From Picochlorum sp. 'celeri' (Eukaryota > Chlorophyta > Trebouxiophyceae): DNA of 64,000 bases. Location: assembly GCA_010909725.1 (NCBI GenBank), contig JAACMV010000027.1, positions 620,001 to 684,000 on the forward strand, in the 5' to 3' direction. Position numbers and translations under genes: made by a program. Positions 20,122 through 30,867 of the stretch are shown here, one piece after another. The notes under the pieces were generated by a model. It made no database searches. It saw only the letters and a program-made list of their open reading frames with translations, and had not been told where the DNA came from. The first letter of the stretch is position 1. Each line of letters starts with the position of its first letter.

Positions 20122-21432
20122 ATGCCTTCAGAATTAGATGGCAGGGATGCGACCTCGTCAACCCTAGAGGAGGCGCTTCTGGAGCCTGAGAACATAGAAA
20201 GGCAAGCTGAGAACACTTCGGTTTTCCACACAGTGTACATTATAGTATCCATCTATGCTGGGCTGGGTATCTTGGCACTCCCGTATGCTGTGGCAAAGGG
20301 GGGTTGGTTTGCCGAAACGCTGCTCATTGGCATGTGCTTGCTATTTTATTGCAGCTCTGTGCTTATGATTAGATCGTTTCGGCTATTGGAAACTAGAAGA
20401 GAGGGTCTCACCCCGTTGTATGAACTTGGCGAGATTTTGGGTATTGGTAGGGTTTTATATACGATGATGCAATTAGAGCTTGGCGGAAATATGATCTTGT
20501 GCTCTATTGTCTGTCTCCAGCAGTTGGAATTTCTGATGTCAACCGTCATCAGTCATCACGAGTTCCATGTAGCACTTGCCTTGTTCTGTATTATCACAGG
20601 ATTGCTCTTGTTGCTTCCAGATCTACGATCTCTTAGACATATTTCTTTTGTAGCTGTCTTGGCAACGTTGTGTCTGGTCCTCTCGGTTGCAGCACTTGCT
20701 GTTGGAGATCCAAAGAAAAAGTATATACCATCTGGATATGGGGACGTTTCTTACGATATCTTCAATTGGATTGGAGTTTTTAGGTCGGTATCAATATTTT
20801 CTACTTCACTGAGTGGTCATACAGCGCTTGCTTCAGTGAGAAAGGACATGTCATCATCTCTGGTACATTTTTCAAAGTCTGTGATGTTGTCGTTTGCTAC
20901 CATGGGAGTTCTATATATGGCGATTTCGTCATGTGGCTATTACTATTGGGGCGATCAAGTATCTCCCATTGTTCTCTCAGATATTGTGTATCATTCTGCT
21001 TTCTCAGCAGACTCTCAGAGCCCGTGGCAGTGGCACATTGTCCAGGTTCATGTGCTGCTTTCAGCACTTGTGCTTGTATCATCCATTGCAAAGTTGCCTG
21101 CATTGGTCATGGTCATGCTGGATACTATGTCGTCGGTGAAGAATAATGGGCATCATCGACATATGTCGTACAAACTGATTATTACTTGTGTCGCATTGTC
21201 TATTGCTGTTGTATTACGAGAAAAGGTTGGTTCGGTGATTGGCCTTGTCGGCGGATTCTGTAGCATTTTCGTCAGCCTTCTCCTACCCACCATGGCGTAT
21301 TTGAAACTTTCTTGGAGTACATCTACGGTTATTCAAAAGTTTTGTCTTATCTCTATGTGTTTCTGTGGGTGGATCATCCTGATTGTTGCCACAAGCTTGA
21401 ACATTCATGATTTGACCTTTGGCCTGGTTTAA
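20122..21432 (+). CDS. Amino acid transporter, AAAP family (vacuolar AVT-like)
   Basis: Proton-coupled amino-acid transporter of the AAAP family. ATG at 20122 (MPSELDGRDATSSTLEEALL) gives 436 residues with a hydrophilic acidic N-terminus and about 10-11 hydrophobic spans. The family start of TM1 is visible as VFHTVYIIVSIYAGLGILAL, with PYAVAKGGW directly after it. Later spans include VALALFCIITGLLLLLPDL, HISFVAVLATLCLVLSVAA, FATMGVLYMAISSCGYYYWG and a C-terminal IVATSLNIHDLTFGLV. SIFSTSLSGHTALASVRKDM corresponds to the conserved loop of the family. Substrate and membrane are not determined. Its stop lies 11 bp from the ZNHIT2 stop on the other strand. Confidence 0.88.
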   Translation: MPSELDGRDATSSTLEEALLEPENIERQAENTSVFHTVYIIVSIYAGLGILALPYAVAKGGWFAETLLIGMCLLFYCSSVLMIRSFRLLETRREGLTPLYELGEILGIGRVLYTMMQLELGGNMILCSIVCLQQLEFLMSTVISHHEFHVALALFCIITGLLLLLPDLRSLRHISFVAVLATLCLVLSVAALAVGDPKKKYIPSGYGDVSYDIFNWIGVFRSVSIFSTSLSGHTALASVRKDMSSSLVHFSKSVMLSFATMGVLYMAISSCGYYYWGDQVSPIVLSDIVYHSAFSADSQSPWQWHIVQVHVLLSALVLVSSIAKLPALVMVMLDTMSSVKNNGHHRHMSYKLIITCVALSIAVVLREKVGSVIGLVGGFCSIFVSLLLPTMAYLKLSWSTSTVIQKFCLISMCFCGWIILIVATSLNIHDLTFGLV

Positions 21433-21443
21433 TACGTGTACAA

Positions 21444-22673
21444 TCATTTATTAGTCAATACTATATCATCAGATTTATTCTCATCATCTAAAGATGACAT
21501 GTGCTGTCTGTAAATTGAGTCAAGTCCAGTGCATACTATAAGTTTTGAATCCTCATCGATGCTTTCATTGGCCCATGCAAGCATGAATATCAGCTTTCTC
21601 TCAAATTTTGCAAGCGTTTGCTTTCCGGAAGATGTCTTTTCATTCACACCATTGTTTATTAAATCAACCTCACCTCGCAAAATTGTCCGCAGAAGATCTG
21701 AAAGGGCCAAAATGACTCCAGTGCGACCTAATGAAACTATGCCCACCACATCCCTGACTGCTCCGATTGCCATTCCCCTAGGTATGCTTCCAAAGTATGG
21801 TTTAACACCTGTGCAAGCCGTCTGGAGGATATCGATGATGACATTTTCAAGTCCAATGTCCTCGGTTATCTGCTTTCCTGGAGTCAAGGCTTTGGAACAA
21901 GACAAGAGGAGGCATACCACATCAGTTTCAGCAGATTCAAAATCACCATTCAGGAGCCTTAGCGCCAGAGCATACCAGAAAATCAAGTCAATGAGATGGT
22001 ACATCAATAGCGGTGACGGATTTTTTGATGTTAGACTAGATAAAGCAGGCAATGGACTTTCGGGTGCCTTTGGAAGGGAGCACACGACCTTGCTTGTTGT
22101 TCCAGTGGGCTCAAGATCTTGGACAACAGGCATCCCTTGATCTGTCAGAGTCATGTCCTTTGCCTCCTGACTCTCCCACCATGGTGACCAAGCTTTAACC
22201 ATGCAATCATTACCAGCGAGGGATGAATAGACAGCTGTGTGCAAGGACTCTCTTTCACTTTCTGTCAAATCCTCCAGTTTGAGATTCCCCTCAGCAAATG
22301 CCATTGCCCTGATGTACGGTATTCCGCCGACAAGCTCATCCTCTTCATCGACAGAGATAGACTCATCTTCTAGGTGCTGCCTGTGCAATCGCACGAGGAC
22401 ATCCTTCATGTGAATTTGGTCATCAAGAGTAGACACCACGCTGCTCAGGTTTTCCCGGACTTGTTCACTGCAGACATCGAGTGGATCGTTATGTAAGACC
22501 CGCTAGCGAGGTATTTTATTTTCTTATCATGAGATGAAAACTTACTTTTCGAAAGTAGACGTGCAGGAAGCAGAATGCTGTCTGTAACAGGCAAGCGAGC
22601 AATATGGTACGTTACATTTTGGACAGACGTACGCTGAGTCGTCCTTGCCGCAAACTTTGCAAGCTCTTTTCAT
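21444..22673 (-). CDS. ZNHIT2: Zinc finger HIT-domain protein 2 (ZNHIT2-like)
   Basis: HIT-type zinc-finger protein of the ZNHIT2 type, which in animals links the R2TP chaperone complex to snRNP U5 assembly. Exons 22673-22546 and 22467-21444 (78-bp intron, GTAAG...TGCAG) give 383 residues. Exon 1 is the zinc finger: ACKVCGKDDSAYVCPKCNVP followed by YCSLACYRQHSASC, with the spaced Cys/His ligands of zf-HIT. The splice joins FEN to EQVRENLSSVVSTLDDQ. The rest is helical with an acidic segment (SISVDEEDELVGG) and a domain ending KSDDIVLTNK. The gene starts just 37 bp downstream of the PolA stop on the same strand, so its promoter must overlap the PolA 3' end. Confidence 0.82.
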
Positions 22674-22710
22674 GTGAAAAATAACATTTCAGATATTACA
22701 ATTTGTCAGA

Positions 22711-25700
22711 TTATTTTGCATCGTACCAAGTATCTGCATATTTGCTATCAACGCTTAATTCGACACGTAAAGGCATTGGCCCACAGTCGTCTCCAAAGGG
22801 AGATTTCATACATTCAATCACAATATCTTGAGCTACCTCTGCGCTTTCCTTTGGACCCTCTAGAATCACTTCATCGTGAACTTGTAGCAAGAGTCTCCAG
22901 CCTAGTTGCCGCAAAGTTGGGTTGTTGTTGATGCGAAGCATGGCAGCTGTTGCAACATCGGCTGCAGATCCCTGAATTGGGGTGTTTATAGCTGCTCTCA
23001 AAGAGTGGGCTCTGAGAGCCTTGTTTTTACTCCTTGCGTCAGGTAATTGCCTTCTTCGGCCTAAAATAGTACACACATAGCCCTCAGAGAGAGCCAGAGC
23101 ATGTTGCTCGTGTTGCCAAGTTCTTACCTCTGCTCGTTCGGCATACCATCTTTCCACCGTCTCCTCAGCTTCTTTCAGAGTTACACCCCAATCTTTGCTC
23201 AGCCCATGGGCGGTTTTGCCATACGCAATGGAAAAGTTTAAAACTTTCGCCCGTCTTCTCTCAGCGCTGAACATATCTTTGAGTAGAGGGACTGGAGGTT
23301 CTCCTTTGCCTTCATTTTCATCCCATTCAAGCAGACAGTCTCCTTGGTCGACAGCTTTCTTGATATGGTCATACATACCGAGAGCTGTTCTAGAGTGAAA
23401 GTCTCCTCCTAGTTCGAATGCATCAATCATCGACGAGCAGTTAGCCATGTGTGCTAGGATTCTAAGTTCCAATTGCCCATAATCTGCCACAATGAGAGTA
23501 TTCCCTTTGTTCCTATCTGCAGTGAATGCTTGGCGAACTTTATACCTATCCTTCTCGAGAGCTGGCTGATTTTGTAAATTTGGTCGTCTGGCTGACAGCC
23601 TACCTGTCTCAGTGTTGATATTTAGCGAACAATGAACCCGCTGGATTCCTGATGAATCAGATTTCAAAATGGCATCTGACTGTAGTGGCACTATGAAGTT
23701 GGAGAGAAGAGTATCTATGGCAGATGCATCAATTAAAGAATCTACCGCAGCACATGCTTTGAGACCTTCTTCTCGGTTTCCGAAAAGAGAGAAAAGTCTT
23801 CCAAAGCCCTGTTGCTTTGCAATCTCGTCCAAAACTTCTATTGGCTCTTCCTTTTTGGCCAAGTTCATTCCTTCTTGCAATTTTGAAATCTCTGCATCGT
23901 CAGTTGACCATACATCATCAAAATCACTTCTGACTGATTCGATGCCCTCCTCACCAGTTTTTCTGTCTTTTGTAAGTTGCGCAAGAGCTTTTCTTGCCCG
24001 CCCTGGCTTTCCAGCCATTGTCTTGAGGACTTGAGTGCTGCATCCTGGGAGACCAGCTGGAGTGTAAATCTCAGGAACCAGCTTAGTAGGCACATCCTTG
24101 CTCCATACATTGTGTATGGTGATATCCATATTCTTTTTGGGTTTTTTACCATCTTCAGGTGGCAACATGTTTGGGACCTTGAACGTCCTTGAGAGTGGCA
24201 CCCCCGGCTTGTCCTTATTCCTGTTCTTGGCACCTCCAAACAATAGCTGAACCACCTGGCTACTACTTCCAACATTCATGTAGGCTGCGTCAGGAACTTT
24301 AGAAGCAGCCCATTCGCGGAATATTGCTTTGGACTTTGCTTCTTCCTCTGTCGCCTGTTTCTCAGCCTGTGAGAGATGGTCGACATCGACAGCTACTCCA
24401 TATGCCTCAAGATCTGTTAATAAATCACCAAAAGGTCTCCAAACATGGCAATAAATGTCCCATAGGCTCTTGATTTCAATCCCAGACTGTTGATAAGCAC
24501 GATTCACGTATGCATCTGGTGCTGTGTAGATACCCATCAATTTTAAAACCAAGGCCTCATGCAATTCCCAGGTGGCTTTGGCATCATATGCTGAATAATT
24601 AATCCAATCCCAGCGGGTCTCTTCGGATGACTGAAGCTCTTCTATGGGTGGGAGAATTATGAGCTTGCCTTCTGTACCATCTTTCTTTATGTTCGGCCTG
24701 CCAAAAATTTTCTTCATTGATATCTTGCCTCTGGCATCTGTCATATCCAAAGGTCCCATGAGATCTTCTTCAGCTGCAACAATCATTTAATACCGGGCAT
24801 TATGCCTGTCATTATGCACAAAGCAATCTAAAATATACGTACTTGTTAGGGCTTCCAGAGAGTAGCCTCCTCTTCCTGTTCTGGAGGAATCCCACAGCCT
24901 TGCCATATGCATTGTATCCCCATAAAAACCATTGCATTTCACTCCCATTCTTTCCATCACATGCCTATCGAATGAATAATTGTGCCAAACCTTTTTATGG
25001 CTATTGGACTCGAAAAAAGGCTTGAAAGTATTCATGATATCCATAGCCTCTTCTGCTCTCGCATCCTCGCCATTCAGCCATGTATCAACCCACAGCATTG
25101 TCTTCTTCTCACCTGTCACACTACCTTGACTGAAATCAACGTCCGATCCACAATAAATAGAGAAGCATGTCACCACTCCATGACAGCATGGGGATTCCCT
25201 AGTAACATCAATACCCATCACCTCAGTATCACATGCAAATGTCCTCCCTTGCATTTCCTCTTCCATCAAAATCGCAGCAACACGCTTGGCTTCTGCCAGA
25301 TTATCCACCACGTGGACGTCCTTTGGAGGTTCATTGTGATAAAATTTCTTGATTGCATCATCGTCAATTATATCATCAAAAGCACCTCCAGACTCATCGT
25401 CGGATAGGGATGTAACAGCCATCGCTTCTCTTTTGACTCGAGGTGTCAGTGTTGTCCTGCTATCACGTGATCGTTTTGGCTTGTCAGAATGGCTTTCCTT
25501 CTCTGTCTCCTTTAGTTTCTTTGTGGATGGCACAAAAACTCCCGCTGATCCACTAAATGAATCCTGCTCGCCCCTAGTCTCTTTTTTCTCTGTGAGAATA
25601 CTATCATGTTTCTGCAGAGTTGCGCTGCCTGACACAGGCATGTCATCATGCAGAGGACGCCCTGCTGCTGTTCTTCGAATCTTTTGTTCGTAACGCAATT

Positions 25701-26289
25701 TGGCTCTACTCCTTGACATAGTATTGTGCCTTTTCAGCTCTTCGGCATTCTTTTCCTGAATGCCCTGGATCATATCCCTGTGATCCCTAATAGATGGCCT
25801 CAGCTTGCTTGTGTGGTCCCCATACTTTCTTTGTTGTGACATACCATCTCCTTGCAATGATCCAGCAGCCCCCTTGCTATACACATTTTTAATCGATTCA
25901 CTCTGATCCCATCTTCCCATAGCGTGTATTCGACTGGAATATCTCCTCTCTTGCCAAAATGATGACTGGCATGCACCAGGTAGACCTTGAGCCACATTTT
26001 CTATGGTAGAACGTAGTTGTCTCGTTTTCTTCGCCAAAGATCGCATATCAACCATCGATCTCGCGTTTACTACCCCTTGATTTTCAAAGTGACGGACACC
26101 ACGGCCCTTTAGAGAACGAAATCTCCTCGCTCTGAGAAAGGGAGCAGAGCCTCTTCGCCAACTGTCCTCAGCACGTCTTCGCAGAAACCCACAAACTTTC
26201 TTTCGATATACAGTACCTTTGTCACGAGAAAAATTACAGTTCGAGTCAACAGATGAGATCATACACGTTGCTCTATGGTCTACCAGCAT
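22711..26289 (-). CDS. Organellar DNA polymerase (PolA type, POP)
   Basis: Family A polymerase that replicates plastid and/or mitochondrial DNA. Exons 26289-24843 and 24773-22711 (69-bp intron, GTACGT...TTGCAG) give 1169 residues. A long basic N-terminal region (MLVDHRATCMISS ... RRRAEDSWRRGSAP) fits organelle import plus linker. The 3'-5' exonuclease domain has FACDTEVMGIDV (DxE), KVWHNYSFDRHVMERMG and GDTMHMARLWDSS with YSLEALT next to the splice. The polymerase domain has motif A (VADYGQLELRILAHMANC), motif B (RRRAKVLNFSIAYGKTAHGL) and motif C (RLLLQVHDEVILEGP). This domain order is that of plant POP enzymes and of neither PolQ nor bacterial Pol I with a 5' nuclease. Complete. Confidence 0.95.
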
Positions 26290-26697
26290 GGCGCACTACT
26301 ACTCTAAAGAACGTATATTCTTGCTTGAGTGTCGAGGAAGGCATATACTCTACGCATGTGATATAAATAAGCGTTAATATCTTATAATTCAATTGTTCTG
26401 CGTATCACAGAGGGTGCTCGTACGACCGGCCCCCACCTCTGAACGCACCCATATGCCTACGATGAATCAAATCCACTCACAGAGAACCATTCAACAATGA
26501 TTTTGAAATTTATTCAATTTTTTGAATCAATTTGTGCCAGTTGAGATTGCTGAACCCATGCTCTTTCATCTTGATGACTTTCATGATGAAACTTTCATCT
26601 TGAGATTGATATAGATGCGCATGTCTCTACAGCAGTCATACATCATAAATTATTATGTATTTGCATCATCTTTTTTAGGAGTCCAACTGTGGAGGAT
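26290..26697. other. Divergent intergenic region, PolA / QSOX
   Basis: About 400 bp, AT-rich. It contains CTTTCATCTTGA twice (around 26563 and 26593) and clustered TTGAAT/ATTCAA runs near 26510-26530. No gene recognised; presumably shared promoters. Confidence 0.45.
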
Positions 26698-28230
26698 ATG
26701 ATGGCACGGGGAAGGCAGTCATGTCAGATCGTTGCCATTCTTGTAATTCTATCGTTGCAGGCTTGCTTTGCTGCGAAGAAGAAAGAAGATGCGACAGTGG
26801 GCCTTGTCGAGTTGGATGAGACGAACTTTCTGGGGACGGTGACGGAGTTGGCCCTGGAGTACGACTGGGTTTTGATTGAATTTTATTCTCACTGGTGCCC
26901 TGCTTGTAAAGCTTTCCAACCGGATTATAAAAAGATTGCAACCCACATTTTCAATGTTATGGGTGAGGAAGAGAAGGCGTGGAAGGGAAAGCTGGATGGG
27001 AAACCTGCCACTTTGGCTGTAGGCCGGGTTGATTGTCCAGAGAACTCACGGCTATGTGATGATTTTGGGATTACTAGCTATCCTACGATGTTTCTCGATA
27101 GCCCAGTGCATTTTTCTACTAAAACGAAGGATAATATACGTGAAGTGAAGCCAAGGAGAAGAAATTTCAATGGAGTTATCGCTGCACTGGAGAAGCTACT
27201 TGATAGGGACTTGAAGGGATCTGTTTTGCCAGAGCCCAAGGACGACCAGGGGGAAGTGTCTGTTGACGGCGAGCATGTGCATCAGGAGAGTGATATCATT
27301 CTTCCAAAGACAGAGGATGATACAAAGGTTACGGTGTATCCCAAACATGCTGATAGGGGGGATATTATTGGAGCAACTGTCCTGTCTTTTGAGTATCTTG
27401 GATCCAGTGCCCTTTTGAAAGGACCTGATGCAAGGAAGGCTCTGAGCCGATGGCTGCATTTATTAGCTAGCTCTCATCCTGTTAAAGAATGTGCTATGGG
27501 AGCAGACGCAGCCCTGGTCTCTCTGAATAAAGTGTGGGATAAATCTTCTCCGGAAATCCAAGACCTGGACATGTTTAAAAGGCTCAAAATATGTGGAGGA
27601 CTGACACGTGAGCCTTGGAATCAATGTGCGGGATCTACCTCTGAGTCGAGAGGATATACTTGTGGTCTCTGGATGCTTTTCCATTCTTTATCTGTTAGAA
27701 TGCCAGAGAAGAATGGTAGTCGATCAGGGCAGGAATGGCTGGATGTTATTAGGGGTTTTGTACAACATTTTTTTCAGTGTGGTGATTGTGCCAAACACTT
27801 TTTAGAATATGCTGGTAAATCAGATGCCAGGGATGTCTATTCTAAAAGAGATGGTGTTCTGTGGCTGTGGAGGACGCATAACCTTGTCAATGATAGGTTG
27901 TCAAGAGAGCAAGATTCTGTGGGCAAGGGAGACCCCCTCTTTCCTCACCAACAGTGGCCTTCTAAGGAGCACTGTCGCAACTGCATTGTAGACACAGACT
28001 ATTTTGAAGACAATGTCTATAAATTTCTGTTCAAATACTACAATGGGACAACTGTCACTATGGTAGATTCTACACTGTCTGCAGTTTACAAGAAGAAGGG
28101 TGCATCGACTGAAGCTGGGACCTCTTGGTCATTTGCATTCATTATCGTAGCCCTCGTGACAGCGATTGTGTACATTATGCTAGGTAGATCTTCCCAGTAT
28201 TCTGTTCTCAGAAAGAAAGGTCGAAAATAA
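26698..28230 (+). CDS. QSOX: Quiescin sulfhydryl oxidase (QSOX)
   Basis: Secretory-pathway enzyme that introduces disulfides, passing electrons from a thioredoxin domain to an Erv/ALR FAD domain and then to O2. ATG 26698 gives 510 residues starting with a signal peptide (MARGRQSCQIVAILVILSL). The thioredoxin domain has EFYSHWCPACKAFQPDYKK (WCPAC) and the cis-proline region GITSYPTMFL. The Erv domain has YTCGLWMLFHSLSVRM, the active pair FFQCGDCAKHF and WRTHNLVNDRL; a third pair is EHCRNC. A C-terminal membrane segment (SFAFIIVALVTAIVYIML) is followed by a basic tail RKKGRK. The plant-type layout, with one Trx domain, is what is seen. A GTG 9 bases upstream is not a credible start. Confidence 0.94.
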   Translation: MMARGRQSCQIVAILVILSLQACFAAKKKEDATVGLVELDETNFLGTVTELALEYDWVLIEFYSHWCPACKAFQPDYKKIATHIFNVMGEEEKAWKGKLDGKPATLAVGRVDCPENSRLCDDFGITSYPTMFLDSPVHFSTKTKDNIREVKPRRRNFNGVIAALEKLLDRDLKGSVLPEPKDDQGEVSVDGEHVHQESDIILPKTEDDTKVTVYPKHADRGDIIGATVLSFEYLGSSALLKGPDARKALSRWLHLLASSHPVKECAMGADAALVSLNKVWDKSSPEIQDLDMFKRLKICGGLTREPWNQCAGSTSESRGYTCGLWMLFHSLSVRMPEKNGSRSGQEWLDVIRGFVQHFFQCGDCAKHFLEYAGKSDARDVYSKRDGVLWLWRTHNLVNDRLSREQDSVGKGDPLFPHQQWPSKEHCRNCIVDTDYFEDNVYKFLFKYYNGTTVTMVDSTLSAVYKKKGASTEAGTSWSFAFIIVALVTAIVYIMLGRSSQYSVLRKKGRK

Positions 28231-28270
28231 ATAGACATGTTCAATATTCTTTTAATAAAGGTTTTCATTC

Positions 28271-29002
28271 TCATTCTCGTCTCATGAACCAAACATGTTG
28301 CTCTCTTGTGCATGCCGCCGATGCAATATTTTTCCTTTCTACTGTTTCAAATCCAAATCTTTTGTATAAACCCTCGTTAGAAGCAGACTGGGTTTCAAGA
28401 AACATAGAATGTCCATGGTCATCTGCAACTTTGGAAACACACCCCAGAAATGTAGCACATAAACCCTTCCCTCTGTACTCTGGAAGAATACCAAAGGCCT
28501 CAATGTACCAATATTGTTTCTCTTCCTTTCTATTTAGATTCCTGGACGTTTCTTTCATGGTATCTAAAGACTGAAATCGTTTTATGGATTGAAAGCCCCA
28601 TGAAAATACATGTGGAAAAGGGGGAGGCAACCCATGTGTTAAAAGTTTTCTAATAGCTTCTTTCCTTGTCAGTGTGGGATCACCAGGAACACTACAGCAT
28701 ATGACACCAACAAGTCTACCCTCTTCATCTCTGGAGCCTAAGACCACCCCATGTTTCAAACACGTTCCACAAATGCCATTCATAATGTATTTGAGTGTCT
28801 TTCTCATTCGCTTTTCAAGGGCCTGCTCTGAAAGATTGCCAGTGCTTTCGCAAATCCAGGTAGCAATTGGATCATGAGGAGTCATAAAGGACTCTACGAG
28901 CACGCTGACACAATCATCCTTGTCAGACCTTTGCAAAACTTCAAGTTTCTTCTTGCTTGCTTCACTTTCCAAGTCCCTCTTGTGCTGTATCAATTTCATC
29001 AT
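28271..29002 (-). CDS. GNAT-family N-acetyltransferase
   Basis: Acetyltransferase fold of 243 residues from ATG 29002 (a second ATG follows at once). The acetyl-CoA loop is in FGILPEYRGKGLCATFLGCV (RGKG) and the C-terminal strands in MFLETQSASNEGLYKRFGF. The N-terminal part (DDCVSVLVESFMTPHDPIA) is like the start of general acetyltransferases of unknown substrate. No targeting signal is obvious. The gene is convergent with QSOX (gap 40 bp) and divergent from the phosphoacetylglucosamine mutase gene over 212 bp. Substrate cannot be given. Confidence 0.82.
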   Translation of the reverse strand: MMKLIQHKRDLESEASKKKLEVLQRSDKDDCVSVLVESFMTPHDPIATWICESTGNLSEQALEKRMRKTLKYIMNGICGTCLKHGVVLGSRDEEGRLVGVICCSVPGDPTLTRKEAIRKLLTHGLPPPFPHVFSWGFQSIKRFQSLDTMKETSRNLNRKEEKQYWYIEAFGILPEYRGKGLCATFLGCVSKVADDHGHSMFLETQSASNEGLYKRFGFETVERKNIASAACTREQHVWFMRRE

Positions 29003-29103
29003 GGGAGTATCATTGAATGAACCAACACCATACCATAATATACACCATATCCATTATACTCGGGAACAATGTGCAAAGATACATGTATGTAATTGAATAG
29101 ATC

Positions 29104-29122
29104 GGCCCATCCCACATGGGCC
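29104..29122. promoter_or_regulatory. Inverted GGCCCAT/ATGGGCC pair in a divergent promoter
   Basis: GGCCCATcccacATGGGCC has 7-bp arms and a 5-bp spacer. It lies midway between the GNAT start (29002) and the phosphoacetylglucosamine mutase start (29215). It resembles the plant site II element TGGGCY; function inferred. Confidence 0.45.
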
Positions 29123-29214
29123 CTGCTGGATCTCCTGACCACGGGCACCTTGATTCCATCCACAGAATGCGATTCACTCGGGATATGGATCAGAAATAAA
29201 AGTTTCAAAACAGT

Positions 29215-30792
29215 ATGGATGCAAAAATCTTAGAGGCCGCGTCTAAAAGACCCAAGCCAGAATCTTTTTTCCCTAGTTATGGGACAGCTGGTTTCAGAGC
29301 AAAGGCAGACCTTTTGTCTTCAACTGTCTTCCGATGTGGCATTCTCATGGCATTGAGAGCCTTGAAAACAAACAAGACAACCGGAATATGTATTACTGCG
29401 TCGCACAATCCCGCTCCAGACAATGGTGTCAAGTTAGTTGAGCCGACCGGGGAAATGTTACTTCAGGAATATGAGAGTCTTGCGGATGAGATGGCAAGGG
29501 CAGAATCGTCTGAGAAACTATTAAAGATTGTGAAAGGAGCTATTGAATCTGAGAATATCTCTTGCGATCAAGGAAACTGTGAAGTTTTGATTGCTTTTGA
29601 CACACGACCAAGTGGGGAGTCTCTTGCTACGGATGCTGCGTCTGGAGTCGAATGCCTTGGAATTTCATACAAATTGCTTGGCAGACTGACAACTCCTCAG
29701 TTACACTGGGCTGTAATGCGCACAAATCGGGGCATGGATCCATCAGAAGAGGCATATTATGCCTTGTTGTCCAACTCCTTTGGAGCTCTTGTTGGGAAAG
29801 GGTTTGAAAAGCAACTTCACATAGATTGCGCCAATGGTGTGGGTGCATTAAAATTAGAGAAAATGGCAGTTTTCTTGGAGAAAGTTGGGCTTCGAGTTAT
29901 TTTGCATAATAATGGGGATGGTGTTTTGAATCATGAATGTGGATCAGATTACATACAGAAAGAGAAGATGCTTCCTTCTAGCATGATGGGTATGCAAATC
30001 AACGATTTTGGCTGTGCTGTAGATGGAGATGCAGATAGGCTAGTTTACTTTTACCGGAAATCCATCGAATCAAACGACATTGTTCTCTTGGATGGGGATA
30101 AAATTGCCGCTTTGGTCGCAGGCCTGTTCAAGGATTTGGTGGGTTGTCTTCCTGAGCCTCTTTGCACATCTTCCATTGGAGTTGTACAAACAGCGTATGC
30201 TAATGGAAGTAGTACAAAGTATTTGGAAGAAAATGTCGGATGCCAAGTCACGATAACTCCTACAGGAGTGAAGCATCTGCACAAGGCGGCACACAATTTT
30301 GATATTGGGATTTATTTTGAAGCAAACGGCCATGGCACTGTTCTTTTCAAGAATACTTTTCTGTCAGCATTACAGCAGGAAAAGGGCGAAGCTGCAAAAG
30401 AGCTTCTTGCTGTATCTAGTGTCATAAATGAGGCAGTTGGGGATGCTATCAGTGATATTTTGTTGGTGGAGGCTGCCTTGAATAAAAGAAGAATCAGGAG
30501 TCTCTCTGAATGGGCGGCTTTATACCACGACCTGCCATCTAAACAGCTTAAAGTTCAGATAAAGGATAGAAGCGTAATTAAAACGGAGGATGCAGAGCGA
30601 AGAGTGGCACACCCAAAAGAACTCCAACAAGCAATTGACGATGCAGTTGCCAAATATCCAGGAGCAAGAACGTTTGTGCGACCATCAGGGACTGAGGATG
30701 TTGTTCGGATATATACTGAAGCTCGGAACCCTTCAGATGTGGATGAATTGGCGAACATGGTCAAGAACATAGTGATACAAACTTTAAGCTAG
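29215..30792 (+). CDS. PGM3: Phosphoacetylglucosamine mutase
   Basis: Converts GlcNAc-6-phosphate to GlcNAc-1-phosphate for UDP-GlcNAc synthesis (AGM1/PGM3). Single exon of 525 residues. Family marks: FPSYGTAGFRAKADLL at the N-terminus, the phosphoserine loop GICITASHNPAPDNGVKLVE, the metal loop GCAVDGDADRLVYFY, the sugar-binding loop GIYFEANGHGTVLFKN and the C-terminal phosphate-binding RTFVRPSGTEDVVRIYTEA. The order and length match AGM1 rather than bacterial-type phosphoglucomutase. No signal or transit peptide, so cytosolic. Confidence 0.95.
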   Translation: MDAKILEAASKRPKPESFFPSYGTAGFRAKADLLSSTVFRCGILMALRALKTNKTTGICITASHNPAPDNGVKLVEPTGEMLLQEYESLADEMARAESSEKLLKIVKGAIESENISCDQGNCEVLIAFDTRPSGESLATDAASGVECLGISYKLLGRLTTPQLHWAVMRTNRGMDPSEEAYYALLSNSFGALVGKGFEKQLHIDCANGVGALKLEKMAVFLEKVGLRVILHNNGDGVLNHECGSDYIQKEKMLPSSMMGMQINDFGCAVDGDADRLVYFYRKSIESNDIVLLDGDKIAALVAGLFKDLVGCLPEPLCTSSIGVVQTAYANGSSTKYLEENVGCQVTITPTGVKHLHKAAHNFDIGIYFEANGHGTVLFKNTFLSALQQEKGEAAKELLAVSSVINEAVGDAISDILLVEAALNKRRIRSLSEWAALYHDLPSKQLKVQIKDRSVIKTEDAERRVAHPKELQQAIDDAVAKYPGARTFVRPSGTEDVVRIYTEARNPSDVDELANMVKNIVIQTLS

Positions 30793-30867
30793 TAAATGTG
30801 TAAATATGAATAAACTTCTGAGAGAATGCTTCTTTTACAAAATTAAGACAACCTAAATCATAGAGGC

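Noticed and set aside
29003..29208. Extra minus-strand exon upstream of the GNAT gene
   Set aside because: The frame is open but starts at TTG, matches no family and lies in a short divergent promoter with a GGCCCAT/ATGGGCC element.
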